64,000 nt of DNA from Selaginella tamariscina (GCA_003024785.1 PUQB01000152.1:186001-250000); one strand, 5' to 3'. Shown: positions 10,397-23,807, numbered from the stretch's first letter. Made by a program: numbers and translations. The notes: generated by a model from the letters alone, not told the origin.

Positions 10397-13350
10397 ATGT
10401 CACAATATTGCCCAAGGATCTTATGTACACGTATTGGTGAACACCATTGTAAGCATGTTGAGGTTCCTGGAATGAAATTTGAAGAGGGTGCTCTTGTATT
10501 GTGGAATGTAGATGAAGTCAAGGCTGACACAGAAAATGTAAAGTCACAAACAAATATTAATAGGAGTTCACAAGATGATGGCTTGCCTGCTATAATGGAT
10601 GAAGTGATTCTCTTTCTTCATGAGATCAAGGTTGGCAGGGGCATCATCACAGTTAAAAATCCAATGGAAGCCATATCAGAAGAAAAACTAGGGGCCTACT
10701 TTGTGAGTGTAGTTGTGATAAAGGTTTCACCTAATGGCATATTGCATCATGGATCCCGTGAGGTGGCAAACATCTAAGTGAGATGGTTCAACATATCTAG
10801 GGTTGAATTTTAATAATAACAATCCGAAAAGACAACCCATATTTGAAGAGATTCTTTGCATTGGTCCTATAGTAAGAAAAAGGTAATTCATGGGTTGCAG
10901 ATTTGCCCCTGCAAGTTCAGCAAGAGGGTCAAGACAAATCCCACATCTTCAGCAAGCGTTGTTAGCATTTCCACAATTGACTACTGCAAGAAGAAGTGTT
11001 GTCATATGACAAACCCGAATGAATGAAAACCCAATGTAAACATGCCTTTCATATGCTCACCAAAAGCAAAGGCATGAGTTTGTATATGCTACTAACTGGT
11101 TTATTATGGAATGGCTTTGACACAGGTTATTAAGTACATCCATGGTATTTAATAAGGTGGCCATCTGCTTCAAAGCTTGGTACACTATATACGGGATCCC
11201 AAAGACCACGTTCTACCGTCGGAGGGATGAGTGGCTAGATGGAGCGCGAACCTCAGTACATGGAACACTCGCTTGGTCAAAACCCGCTCTCACATTATGG
11301 CAGCCATAGAGATACTCAAGGCTTTTTGGAAGCAAATGCAGAACAGGATGCCTCACAAATGCCGAACCACAAATGCAGGGGTCAGGGAAAATCTCAAGGT
11401 TTTGCCTTCAATCTACACTCAATTGAAGCTGTGTGAACATGTGAACAAGTGCCTCAGTTTGATGGGGCTCCAAGCAATCTGCACTGGTACCTTCAACAAC
11501 ATATGGAATACTCATTTTAAGGATGTGGAGATTGCAAAACACTCTAGCTTTTCCAAGTGTGACACTTGTACATCATTGAAGGCTGCAGAGGCTTGTGCAA
11601 AAACCTTGGTGGAATCATGCTATTCAAAAGAAGATGGAGGCCCACATGATTGCACAACAAACTTGCGGTCTCAGTACTATGCACACCGCATGCTTTCTGT
11701 GTCATGCCATCAGAATACATGTGCTTGATCCATAACAAGATGGATCATTCAAAGATCAGCATTCCAAAGCTCGTTGCAACACAAAGTGCCTTGGGAAATG
11801 TCATGAAACTTCCGATTTCATTGACAGGTGTGCTAACACATGGACACGGTTGTGAGTCATATGGACACTTTTCACTTCCACATTGAGCGACTCCAATTTC
11901 ACTATTGGGTCGTTGCCATGTGTTTCAGAAACCTTGAAGCCCACTCACAGACAAGTCCTATCAGTGATCTCAAAGTGAAGAAACAACACCTTCAACCTTT
12001 ACATAATGCTCTCATGAACACGTCTGCACTTGAGGCTACTTGGGAATATGAGAGGCATTGTCAACAGCCTGCACAAAAAAAGATGGCCCTGTTGAGAGTT
12101 CAGGTTCAGTGGAGGGATCTAGCTCAAATAGTGTACATGTGTCCTCAACATCAAATAAGCTTCCTCGTCATTTGCTTTTACAGATGGATAATTGTGCAGG
12201 CGAGAACAAAAATAGGTAAATCATTTTACTTAAGGGTTTCTCAAGCTCATACTTACTTTTATTTTCTAGATATGTGCTAGCATACTTGTCAATGCTTGTT
12301 GCCAAAGGTGTGTTTGAAACAATCACGCTCAGTTTCCTTATGGTTGGTCACACTCATGAAGATATTGATGCGTTCTTCAGCAAGGTCTCCAACTCTACAA
12401 AAAGGACAAGTGCACTTACCTTACCGCATATGATGAATCTTTTTGAAAATTGCATCTCCAAAAAAAGTTGTGCTTTGCTTGTGACTGAGGTGCCAGACTT
12501 CAAAAAATTTCTCAAGGAGTATATAAAGAGGGAGTGATTCTTTAGTTGGTCACCTTGTGCCGCTACAATTCTTTTTCTCCATACGAGATGGTATACCTAT
12601 TATGCAGTACAAGTTACGGCCATCAGAGCAGTGAGTGGTACCGAAAGAGGGCTTAATGCTCTTCAAAAGTGGAGAGGATGGAAAGCCACTTCTCCCAGAA
12701 GGACAACCAGACCCTATTCCATTGAGTGCCCAGCTCAAGGAACAAGAGGTTATTATTGATGGCATCAAAAAATATGTGGCATGGGTTCAAAAATCGATGC
12801 CAAAGAATTCTGATAAGGCAACTGGTTACTCAGAACTATATAAGCATGTGGTCACTATTGGGAGACTGTTGTTCGAGAGTTGGAAGGGCCTACTGTCACA
12901 AGTACAGAATTGCAACACCCTTTTTGGCCTAAAACAAGGTGGCGAGAGGAGATTGAAATGACATCACTGAGCACAGACGACATAGAAGCCAGTAGTGATG
13001 TGGAAGTGCAAACCCCACACTTTGTTGGACAAAGGAACCAAAAACCTAAAGCATACTTTGATTGCAAGGATCTTCAAAAACTAATGATGGTTCTCATTAC
13101 TCCAGATGCGTCATATAATCAGCCTATTTGGATGGGTCAAATTATCGACACACCTGAAGTAATCACAAAAAAAGTATTGTTAAGGTTGCATGGTTCAAAC
13201 CACAAAAAAGGCGACACGAGAAGGAGAGCGAAAGATAGGATAGAGAAAACATGGTCTCCCAATCAAAAAGACCCAGCATGTTTTATAAATGTTAAATCTA
13301 TTCAAATGGTAATTGTATTAAAACAAATACAAAGATATTCTGTATTTTAA
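10397..13350 (+). pseudogene. DUF7869-type gene (probable transposon-derived), broken
   Basis: Plus-strand pieces can be followed over 3 kb. QMDNCAGENKNR at 12181-12215 is followed by a 54-bp GT-AG intron (12216-12269) and then YVLAYLSMLVAKGVFE and FLMVGHTHEDIDAFFSKVS near 12330-12390. The 'DNCxGENKN' and 'VGHTHEDID' pair is the signature of DUF7869 proteins, found in many plants, animals and fungi and often linked to mobile DNA. Downstream, the segment PLLPEGQPDPIPLSAQLKEQ with flanking sequence (12635-12890) and VGQRNQKPKAYFDC (13020) continue the C-terminal region. Upstream, FKDVEIAKHSSFSKCDTCTS (11510) carries a C-x2-C pair. At least four frame changes and a stop at 12535 break the gene. 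Biochemical function is unknown. Confidence 0.7.
12216..12269 (+). other. Short spliceosomal intron in the DUF7869-type gene
   Basis: Removing GTAAATC...TTTTCTAG joins the codons for NKNR directly to YVLAYLS in one frame and restores the conserved order of the two DUF7869 motifs. At 54 bp it matches the other introns in the window. Confidence 0.7.
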
Positions 13351-14770
13351 CTATATGTTGTCTTCAAGATACCCAAGAATATTCAAAGAATATCCCATAT
13401 ACCTTGGAGTCTTACACTTTAAAGCTCAAACTTGTAAATGCTGGTTTTGTCATGCTTCAGACCTTTACCAATCTCTCAATGCCAAGATATTGTTGCATGC
13501 CGGTCCACAAGCTAGTTCACATACAGAAACAACCCAGATGATACAACCAAAACACATGCCCTTGTATATACAGTAATAGCCTCACAGAGTCAAAGATCCT
13601 TCAAAGATGGTGAACAAGTGAAAGATATCACCGAGGATGAGATCAACTCACACCATCACACCAAGAAAGTACTGGCAAATGTCTAACCCACACCCACCAG
13701 CACTGTACCAACACCAAGAATCCTTCCTCCACAAAGCATTGAGAAGTGCTAACCCACACCAACCAACACCCTTCAAAACCTGTCACCGCTGTGCTACCAA
13801 AAACTTGAATAACCCACAAGTGCCAAAGCCAATGGATGAACCATCTGGCACACCACACCACCCACAAATGTGCCACAGTAGCACCAACAAGTGTCTAATC
13901 CACACGAACTAGCACCAACATCAGCAAAAAACAAAACCAAAAAAAAACTGCCATGCAACCTCAATCATCCTGTGTAAACCAACAAATTAGTAACACATCC
14001 ACTTGTCCCAACCTACAAAACCCACCTTATTTTTCACTAAGTTCGTCACCCCATGTTGAATGATACACTTAATCAAAACCATAGCTGGTGATTGCTCATT
14101 TGATAAATGAAGTTAGAATGAGTCAATACCGAGTTTCAGCGCTCCTTCACCAAGAAACTCACTGTTGAGTGCATCCCCCATTAGAAGGACCTACCCACGG
14201 TGCACAAATAGCAAGGATTAAGATAACGGGAGGGAAGATCCAGCATGCAACAAAGCAGAATAGAAAGAACCCATGCAACAGAAAAACCAAAGAGACATGC
14301 CTTAACCATCGAAAGACCTATTAGGTTGTTGTTTCAGAGCAAAAACATATCCAAAGTCACCACACGTCCAGCCTAGGCAACAACCATACATTTTTATACC
14401 CTCAATCCCAAACCAAACTGAAACAATAGCATTTGCGAGAAGCCAAACTCCCCTCGCAAATGCCCATAGGGGGAAAATGCAGTCGTCCATCAAACTGATC
14501 GACTTCACTGTTCCCAGACAAGAATAAACATAAACCAACCCATGTCTAGCACCTACTAAGCATATAAAACAATCTTAAAGCATCAAAAAGTACCACTAGA
14601 CCACTGAAAACAACTGCTATACATCAAACAACATGCCCCCATACATGCCCGAAGGAGGGAAAGGCTGTAAGATGAAAAACTTGGGACCAATCCAGCATAG
14701 ACAACAAGTACCATGCCAGACCAGCCTACCAAGCTTCAATCACAGCTTCATGTTAAATCCATTTGATATG
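13351..14770. other. Gene-flank sequence without a recognisable gene
   Basis: Moderate GC. 13.4-13.95 kb is rich in CCACACCA words and encodes broken Thr/Pro-rich stretches that could be the tail of the DUF7869-type gene. From 14.0 to 14.75 kb no frame or motif can be supported. Confidence 0.35.
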
Positions 14771-16600
14771 GGTAGATGTCAAGAAGCATTGATAAAATCA
14801 TGATTAATAAAACTGCAAGAGAATATATATTTTTTAAGTTAAAGCAATTACAAAATTATAAAATATAGTATATTAATATTATAATTTATAATAAACTCTT
14901 TACTAATAGTACCAAATTGTTTATTTAACTATAAAAATTATAAAAAAAATATGGAAGATTGACTATATAGGATTTTGCATATATATATTATTATTACTAG
15001 TACAAATTTTAATTAATGTTAGATTTAAATATTAATATTTTAATAACAACATAATATTTATATAATGTAATGCTCTTTAATAATTTTTAAATTAGGCCCG
15101 TACAATCTTAAATATAATATATTATATAACTTAATATCTTTTACTTTTATAATGTTATTAATTTTTAATCCATGAGTGCTATAATTTATTAAAAGTTCAA
15201 TTACAAAAATAGAATATTCTAAAGAATTTTCTATTTTCAAATATATATTTAAAGAATATTCTTTATTAAACAAATATTATTCTAAAAAATAATCTTTTAA
15301 TATTAGAAAATACTAATTAAATAATTAAAATTGTTCATTATTAAAAAATGGAAATATAGACACGTCCATTTTAATTACAACATGCAATATAAATTTAAGG
15401 AAATTAAATATGTTTTAAGTAAATTTTATTTACATATAACACATAAATTTTTTGAATTTGATCATTCACACTTGCCCTTAACACATATCTCAAGTTAATT
15501 TATGTAAATATCATTCACACTTAAAACATAAATATCTCATTGTCACACAGTTAAATGACATAAATCACATCGCATAAGTTTCACACATGAATCATAAATT
15601 TTATGTTATATATATTTAAATCATAAATTTTATGCTATATATATTATATATATTATGTTATGTGTCTGGTGCAAATGCACTGTATAAAACTATACAAAAG
15701 TGCATAACATGTAATACGGTATGGAACTATACAAAAATGCAATACGGTTGAACTTATGAAACTGTATAAAAGTGCACAACATACAGTACGGTTGAAACAA
15801 AATAATAAAATTTCTTAAGAGAAATTATACTTCAATATGCAATGTATTTCTTATTCAAACAATGTATCATATATAAATCTCATTACATTAAAATCAGATT
15901 ATGTTTTAAAATCTAAAAAAATATGTAAGCAAACTTTTATGTACACTTTATATTTCTAACTTATTTGTGTGTTATAAACTAATAATAGTAATTTCTTGTC
16001 TTATTATGGGTCTATTATTAAGTATTTATTTGATTATATAAGCCTTTTAACTCTTCATAAATATATTAATATATTCTAATTGTGTAAAATTATATATTTC
16101 ACATGTAAATTTTGAAAGAGATTGTATCTTTTTATTTATAAATTAATGTTTTATAATTTTTATGTTTAAATTTTATATTATATTCATTATAATATTATAT
16201 TGAATAATTAATATATTTCAAATATAAATCTTAATATTAAAAGTAAAAATTATTATAATTTATAAACTTACATTTATACTCAAAATTATCATTAATGCAT
16301 AATGAATTGGTTGCAAGTGATCTGATTTATCCATTCCATAATAAATTTGTTATTTTTGCATTGTCTTAATTTATTCTTATTTGTTAAAATTGTTTTTTTT
16401 TTAAAATTTCATCAGTATTCCATCTTAAAATATATACACTAAGTTAGATTTTATATTAATAAAATTTTAAAAGAACCACAATTAATGTAAGTTAAAGAAT
16501 ATATATTTTATAAGAATATATAAATATTTATTTTTAAACTTTATAACTTGCATGCATGTACTTTAAAATGAAATTCTAACTAGAATATTTTATATAGATG
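14771..16600. other. AT-rich upstream region of unit 1
   Basis: Very AT-rich and without coding potential. From about 15.66 kb rightwards it is alignable with 31.9-32.8 kb and 45.6-46.4 kb (shared gtctattattaagtattta and gaattggttgcaagygatctga), so it forms the left part of the duplicated P450 unit. Confidence 0.6.
15668..15800. repeat. Three-copy minisatellite of about 45 bp
   Basis: Three imperfect copies of a unit containing aactatacaaaagtgcataaca and tacggt lie in tandem. Single copies of the same unit occur at about 31.96 and 45.67 kb, so the repeat expanded in unit 1 or contracted in units 2 and 3. Confidence 0.55.
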
Positions 16601-16984
16601 AATTTTATTTATCTTTAAAATAATTTATAATAAATTATGTTTAATTTTGGAATGTTAGATGAAGCGTGTATATATTCTATCCAGAAGATTAGGAAAATAA
16701 AGTAAGTTCATAATTTCGGACTTCCGTGAGTTCGAAACAAATTGGACTGTTGGTAACGAACAACCGTTGTTGTCATTGTTAGGGAGTCTAGAAGAGTTAA
16801 AAGCTGGTTGTTGTATTGCCTTTCATCTCCAGTGTTTTACTTGATACATGAAAGTCTTCTCTTTTGACTTTATTAGTCAAGTGATAGCAGCAGGTTCTAC
16901 TCTTGCGACAATATATACACATACATTTATTTCGAAGTTATTTTATATTATAAGATAACAATCTATTAAAAGCTTCTACACATA

Positions 16985-17127
16985 ATGGAAAAACCGGTCG
17001 GTGAGATGTCTAGTTTTCTAGAGAAACTAGATAATGATCCCGACGTGAGTGACTAAGCTCAGAGACCATTAGGTGGTATTACAAGGCTATATATAAATTA
17101 ATTAGATAGATAGGTATCAGTTGAGGC
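16985..17127 (+). promoter_or_regulatory. Conserved core promoter and leader of the A-family P450s
   Basis: The block from aaaaccggtc to the ATG is shared by all four A copies (17.0, 33.0, 46.6 and 52.2 kb). It contains an imperfect palindrome CTAGTTTTCTAGAGAAACTAG-like element near 17012-17032, the word gtgagtgactaagctcagaga, and a TATA box (17088-17097, TATATATAAA) about 35 bp before the ATG. That spacing leaves almost no 5' UTR, so the TATA match may be part of the leader instead. Confidence 0.5.
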
Positions 17128-18704
17128 ATGGAATACCTATGGATATCAACCGCTTTAAGCTTATTTACCTTATTTCTATGGAAAATATGGAGCTCTAAGT
17201 CATCCTTGTGCCGCGCCCCTGGGCCTCCCAATAAGCTTCCTGTTATTGGCCATCTTTACCTCCTTTCAAATGTCAAGCTCCCTCCACATGTTTTCTTTGC
17301 TCAGCTAGCGAAGAAATATGGGCCAGTCATGTCTTTGCAAATGGGATCCCGTCCATTTGTAATAGCTTCGTCTAAAAATGCAGCAGAAGAGTTTCTCAAG
17401 ACATTGGACCCCTTGTTTGCCTCAAGGCCACAGTACACTCCCTTGGGACGTACTCTTTTTTATGATCACCAGGACATGGGAATGGCTCCTTACGGAGAAC
17501 GCTGGAGGCAAATGCGAAAGCTTGTAACAGTTGATCTGCTGGGTCCTCGCAAGATAGAAGCCATGAGGCCCAAGAGAATGCAAGAGATGACACGATGGTG
17601 TGGCAGGACATCTCCATGCTTTGTGGTCAAGTCGTAGACATGCGGTCTAAGCTGTCTGATGTGACCATCAACTTTGTATGCATCATGCTTATCGGTAAAC
17701 GTTACTTTGGCCAAGGTGCAGTGGACCAGAAAGAGGGAGAGAAGTTTGTTCATATGATCGAGGAGATTTTTCATTTATTTGCAACATTTTCCATCGGTGA
17801 GTTACTCCCTTGGCTCCGCTGGGCTGACCTGGACAAGGTTGAGTCAAGGTTCAAAGCAGTGGCAAAGCGTGCTGATGAGTTCATGGAGAATATCATTACT
17901 GAACATAGAATCAAGCAAGAAAAAGCTTCTGATGAAGATAAAGACTTCATCGACTATCTTCTTAGGCTGCGGGACAACGGGGAAGAATGCTTGCAGGGGC
18001 CGAGACTCAAGGGTCTGATGATCGTAAGTATATATTCATATACTTTGTTATTTATCTATACATGTGTATGTGTATCTGCAGGACTTGTTTACTGGTGCAT
18101 CAGACACATCCACCGTGACGTTGGAATGGGGATTGGCCGAACTCGTCAAGAACCCAGTGTGCATGGAGAAAGTTCAAGAAGAGATATCTAGAGTTGTGGG
18201 AAGAGAGCGGCTTCTCCAAGAGACGGATGTGCCAAATCTGCCCTACCTACAAGCAGTGGTAAAAGAAGCATTCCGCTTACACCCGGCCAGCCCTCTACTA
18301 CTGCCCCGGAGTGCGACAGCAGACTGCAACGTCATGGGATATGACATCTCCAAGGGTACGACACTTCTTGTGAACATCCACGCCATTGGGAGGGATCACA
18401 CGTTGTGGAAGGATCCTAAGGAGTTCCGTCCGGAGAGGTTTCTTGGTGTTGACGTTGATGTAAAGGGGAAAGACTTTGAACTCATTCCGTTTGGAGCAGG
18501 GCGGAGGAATTTGTCCAGGGATGAATGTGGGATCAACAATGTCCACCTTGTGCTGGGTAACCTTGTGCATGCTTTTGACTGGAAGGAGCCCGAGGGGAAT
18601 GGGTTGATATCGAACATGAGATATTTGGCACAACATTGCTTATGGCCAAGAAGCTCCAGCTCATACCCTCTGCCCGATTGCCTGCAAAAGCGTTTGAAAT
18701 ATAA
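17128..18704 (+). pseudogene. Cytochrome P450 family A, copy A1 (near full length, frameshifted)
   Basis: An A-type plant P450 monooxygenase, ER-anchored, of about 505 codons, the normal family length. Visible parts: hydrophobic anchor MEYLWISTALSLFTLFLW; hinge PGPPNKLPVIGHLY; helix C WRQMRKL; helix I AGASDTSTVTLEW-type oxygen-binding motif (as GASDTS at about 18091); ExxR helix K as KEAFRLHP (18268); FRPERF; heme loop FGAGRR. One intron, 18024-18081 (58 bp, GTAAGT...CTGCAG), falls just before helix I, the usual place in A-type P450s. Breaks: one base missing near 17593; one extra base near 18509 and one missing near 18532, which puts the heme-ligand Cys loop out of frame; one base missing near 18598. 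The proper end, SARLPAKAFEI-stop, lies at 18704. The substrate cannot be inferred; flavonoid or phenylpropanoid hydroxylation is only one possibility. Confidence 0.85.
18024..18081 (+). other. Intron of P450 A1
   Basis: GTAAGT donor and CTGCAG acceptor, phase 0 (codon ATC, then GAC). The same position and similar length (55 bp) occur in A4 at 53222-53276. Confidence 0.85.
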
Positions 18705-18986
18705 AATCTTTGTTAATTAGAGTGAATAAAACAATTCTCAGCTTGCTTAGATTAGGTCAAAGTTGCAGTGACACTGAAATTTTTAACTAATCAAATCCTT
18801 GCTCAAAATTATTACGGGCTGTTTTATGGGCTAATGCGTTAATGTTTATCGCGTTCAAACCTCAAACGATAACTACGTCAACATGAAGTAACATGAAGTT
18901 GTCATGAACAGTTCCCTGAACTTCCTCAATATTGCGACTTTTAAAAGAAAAAAGATTTTATTTAATTAGTCGTCTTCGAACATTTT

Positions 18987-19706
18987 TTAAACGAAACGGG
19001 ACAGATAGTCATCCAATGTGGTGTAAGAAACCTCAGGGTATAGATTAGTGGCTTCTAACTCAGCGTCAAAGCTAACCTGATCACCTTGTACACAAATGGA
19101 GTGCACAATTGCTGGCATCACGTTATCCGGGAATGGCGTATCTGAAGATTGTTTATGTTCAGAATAGTTAAGTATATGCACAGTGTATCCCTGCTTCTTC
19201 TGCTGCTTTTCAGATCATGAGCTTGGTTCCAAGAACCATTTGCAAAACAGGCAAGAGTTTCTTGCACTTGGCAGGATCAGTACCATACTCAGAAGGTAGA
19301 AATCTCTGCTTGCAACAATTATTTAGCATGAGTTAAGAAAGAAAAACAAATAAAAAAACGGGCTCTCAAACTCAGTACCTTGATATTGCCGGCTTCTTTA
19401 ATTGCATCTAAGATCTTAGTCTGCTCATGGATTGACCACCTCCTACTGCAGATATGACAACATCAACTTGTTTCATGGCAGCTAGAAGACTAGAATGATC
19501 TTCCAAAGAGCCCTGTACAAGTTGAACACGTTCAAATATATATATAAAAATGGAAGTGACACTTACATGCAGGATTTTGGCGCCTTTGGCTTTCACAGAG
19601 TTGAGAAACTCAGCCTTCTTCGGGTCTTGGCTTGCACTTGGACGAACCACAACATAAGTTTTCCAATGTAGCCGGTGCCTCCGATCACTAAGTTCTTGCT
19701 TGCCAT
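18987..19706 (-). pseudogene. PCBER / isoflavone-reductase-like (NmrA family) gene, internally deleted
   Basis: The minus strand starts at ATG 19706 with MASKNLVIGGTGYIGK, the NAD(P)H-binding GxxGxxG loop, then VRPSASQDPKKAEFLNSVKA. An intron (donor GTAAGTG at about 19565, acceptor TTGTACAG at about 19513) is followed by GSLEDHSSLLAAMKQVDVV and ISAVGG, then by DAIKEAGNIK up to about 19380. After a second intron comes RFLPSEYGTDPAKCKKLLP, then near the end EATNLYPEVSYTTLDDYLSR and FV-stop (18987), the typical C-terminus of phenylcoumaran-benzylic-ether, pinoresinol-lariciresinol and isoflavone reductases. These normally have about 310 residues; here roughly 120 residues in the middle, including the catalytic Lys region, are missing. 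Single-base losses occur near 19675 and 19437. It lies between A1 and B1 in unit 1 only and reads against them. Confidence 0.8.
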
Positions 19707-19842
19707 TGACGAGGATTTAGTGCTCAACACTACAAATAAATGATGCAGATTGCATAAAATGCCACTCTTTGGATCTACTTTATAGGATAAAATCTAATGC
19801 GACTTCTGATCATGTATTTAACTCTCAAAAATTCTAGTCCTG

Positions 19843-20072
19843 GCAAGAATATACCTCTTGAACGATACTAGTCATGGATGACTTAGAGGAAAAGAGATAT
19901 TCTTCAAATCTTCTATATGGAAGAGAGGTTGGAATTTTCTCATTGACTGGCGAGAATATACCTCTTGAACGATAAGATTCATAAGTCCTGGATGACTTAG
20001 AGATCAGCAGAGAGAAAGAGATATTCTTCAAATCTTCTGTATACGGAAGAGAGGTTGGAATTTTCTGATTGA
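19843..20072 (+). repeat. Tandem duplication of the B-family P450 leader/promoter
   Basis: A block of about 105-120 bp containing gaatatacctcttgaacgat, agatattcttcaaatcttct and gaagagaggttggaattttc occurs twice in tandem before B1 (19843-19949 and 19951-20072). B2 has only one copy (35005-35075) and B3 has almost none. The duplication is therefore specific to unit 1. Confidence 0.8.
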
Positions 20073-20395
20073 CTAGCAGCTCTACTTTGCAGGGTGAAAT
20101 ATATAACATGGACCTCCTTGAGAAAGATCTTAACAAGTTATCAAGATGGAAAGTATTCAGTTACTATGTTTGCCTTTGCTTTATTATCCTTGGTGTATTT
20201 CTTCAGGAAACGCACCAGCATTTGCCACCTTCTCCACCGGGATCTCTCCTTTGATTGGTCATATTCTCTTAATAGGAAAGCAGCCTCCCCACCAGATCTT
20301 TAGAAAGCTTGCAAAGCAGTATGGTGGTCTCATGTACCTCAAGCTTGGATCAATCCACACTTTGATTGCATCCACCAGTTCTTAAGAACCATGAC

Positions 20396-21668
<1,273 letters not shown>

Positions 21669-22017
21669 CGGACTTTGCCTCAAGGCCGACCATTGCAGCA
21701 GCAAAGTACCTTCACTACAATGCAACCGACATGATATTCATTCCGTATGGTGGACTTGAGGAAGCTATGCAACCAGGAGATATTCACCCAGGAGATGCTT
21801 CTCCCACTGAGGACGATGGAGCGAGTCGTGTTTGTGAAGGAGCTGCTGAATGCCTCCAAAAGTAATACCGAGGTGAATATGAGCAAGAAGATCACTGATG
21901 TCACCTTTAACACCATGACAAGGATCGTCATGAACAAGAGCTTCTCTCAGGGAAGTCCCGAGGAGATAAGCAATGGTCATGTGTTTAAGGAAGCTGTCAT
22001 AGAGGGACTACCGTAGG

Positions 22018-22942
22018 CAGTGTTTTCAGTTGTTTACTAATTATGTTTCCATCTTACAAATTGGATGTATAATTTGCACTCACATTATTACTGTAATTAT
22101 GACTGGTTATAAGCAGGGCAGTATCTTACATGGTCAGCATTTAATTAGTAAATCTCCGGTTGGTATATTCTTTATAAACATCGGGATATTCTAAATATAA
22201 AGATGGGCTTGTAGCGTGACATGCTTCTTCCTCCTCCAGTGTGGCTTCCACTTGAAGATGGTGAAGTGGACCTTCCTTGATTGCCGCCCCTTCCAGCGAC
22301 TCTTCCAATTCCAAGTGGTGATGGTGATAGAGAATGCATGCGGCTGTGTGAGGCGGAAGCATCCGAAGAAGCTAGAGCATGCCCAAGTCGTGAAGGACAA
22401 GAAGTGGATGAACTAGCCCTACCACATTCAATACCTGTGCCAACAGCCATTTCAGTCGAAGATGAAGGATCTGCCATTGTTTCTTTTTCTGTGCCTCTTT
22501 GTCGTCTTGGTTTGGAAACCGTAGCACTCCTTAAGACTGAATCAGCATATACTTTTTCAATTTTTTTTTTTAATGAACTCCTACTCTCGAGACTCATGGC
22601 ACAACGATTTTTTTTCACATCGATGGGTTTCTAAAATATGTTTTCTAATATCTCGAGGCCTTTGTAACAATAGAGATAACAAAATAAATACTTATAGCCT
22701 TCTGGAACAACAGGGTTCATATATTAGATAATGATAGTGGAAATATTTATGATGGGTTGGCCATATTTTTTTTTAAACCCTTCACAGCCAAAGATTTGCC
22801 ATGGCTTAACTTAGCTTAAACCGGTAAAATAATATTCTACCAGAATATTCAAAGTTTAATTATGATAATAATTTATAATTATAAAAAATTTAACTGATGT
22901 GACAAATTCATTTACAAAAATTGTAACTAATTACAATCACTG
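22018..22942. mobile_element. 925-bp hAT-like non-autonomous element in B1
   Basis: The element begins CAGTG and ends CACTG, with weak similarity of the next 15 bp (ttttcagttgtttac against attgtaattagttac). It is flanked by ACCGTAGG (22010-22017) and CCCGTAGG (22943-22950), an 8-bp target duplication with one mismatch; the empty sites in B2 and B3 read ACACGTAGGG. An 8-bp duplication and CAxTG ends are typical of hAT superfamily transposons. No transposase is present. It is specific to unit 1, so it is younger than the tandem duplication or was never copied. Confidence 0.75.
22230..22560 (+). other. GC-rich coding-like segment inside the hAT-like element
   Basis: Within an AT-rich element this stretch is clearly richer in GC and open over 117 codons on the plus strand (from 22281) and 148 codons on the minus strand (22618-22172). 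The plus reading contains LPPLPATLPIPSGDGDRE and an acidic run, EASEEARACPSREGQEVDEL; the minus reading is Ser/Arg-rich. Neither is recognised. It may be a host gene fragment captured by the transposon; the strand is uncertain. Confidence 0.4.
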
Positions 22943-23155
22943 CCCGTAGGGGCCGGCGTCCTTGGAGACTTCATTCCCTGGCTAAAATGGATGGACTGGC
23001 GTGAGGCAAGGCTTAAGGAGCTTGGAAGAATACAAGATGTGAGCATGCAAAAGGCCCACAAAGAACGCCGTGCAAATGGAGTAGAACCTATTGACTTCAT
23101 GGATGTCATGCTCTCTTTTGACATGGATGACACTCTGGTGAAGGCAGTGGCCGGG

Positions 23156-23214
23156 GTAAGATTTTATTCTTTACTAACAAACTAGCTGCAAGCATAACTT
23201 TGTTTATTATCCAG
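23156..23214 (+). other. Intron of P450 B1
   Basis: GTAAGATTTTATTC to TTATTATCCAG, 59 bp, before the helix-I exon starting with the codons for DILSAGMDTS. Equivalent introns are at 35984-36041 (B2) and 49593-49650 (B3), each 58 bp and nearly identical. Confidence 0.85.
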
Positions 23215-23807
23215 GACATTCTATCGGCTGGAATGGACACCTCTGCGATGGGGATTGTCGGAAGTTGTGAGAAATCCTCAGGTCCTTGCTACAATTCGCC
23301 ATGGTGCAGGAAAGTGATATGCTGAAGCTTAAGTACCTGGAAGCTGTTGTTAAGGAGACGCTTAGGCTGCACCCTCCCACGCCGCTGTTGCTCCCACGAA
23401 AATCCAGTGGTGAAGTTTGCAGGATTGGAGATTTTGTGTTGCCTGCAAATACAAATCTATTTGTCAATGCATATGCTATTGGGAGATGTGAAAACACTTG
23501 GAGCCAGGCTGACAAGTTTGATCCAGAGAGGTTTCTGGGAGATAATTGTGTGGATGTCAAGGGACAGGACTTTGAGGTGATTCCTTTTGGATCTGGGCGG
23601 CGCATGTGTCCTGCCGTGGGGATGGGGCTCTCCACAGTGCAAAGTATGCTAGCCAGTCTCCTGCATGCATTTGAATGGAAGCTGCCTGGAGGACTCAAGC
23701 CTCAAGAACTAGACATGAACGAGGCATATGGAGCCACACTTCCAAGAGCAAATCCTCTTGTACTCCTGCCTTCTACTCGACTTCCTGCTGAAGCATACAC
23801 CTGGTAA

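Noticed and set aside
14302-14538. 78-codon minus-strand frame with Trp/Cys content
   Set aside because: Isolated, unsupported by neighbours or motifs, and within the length expected by chance at this base composition.
19834-20136. Minus-strand 100-codon frame with an internal repeat
   Set aside because: It is antisense to the duplicated B leader; the repeat in the protein is just the DNA duplication.
22172-22618. Ser-rich 148-codon protein on the minus strand
   Set aside because: The same DNA is open on the plus strand, no domain is visible, and it lies inside a non-autonomous transposon; kept only as an unassigned GC-rich segment.
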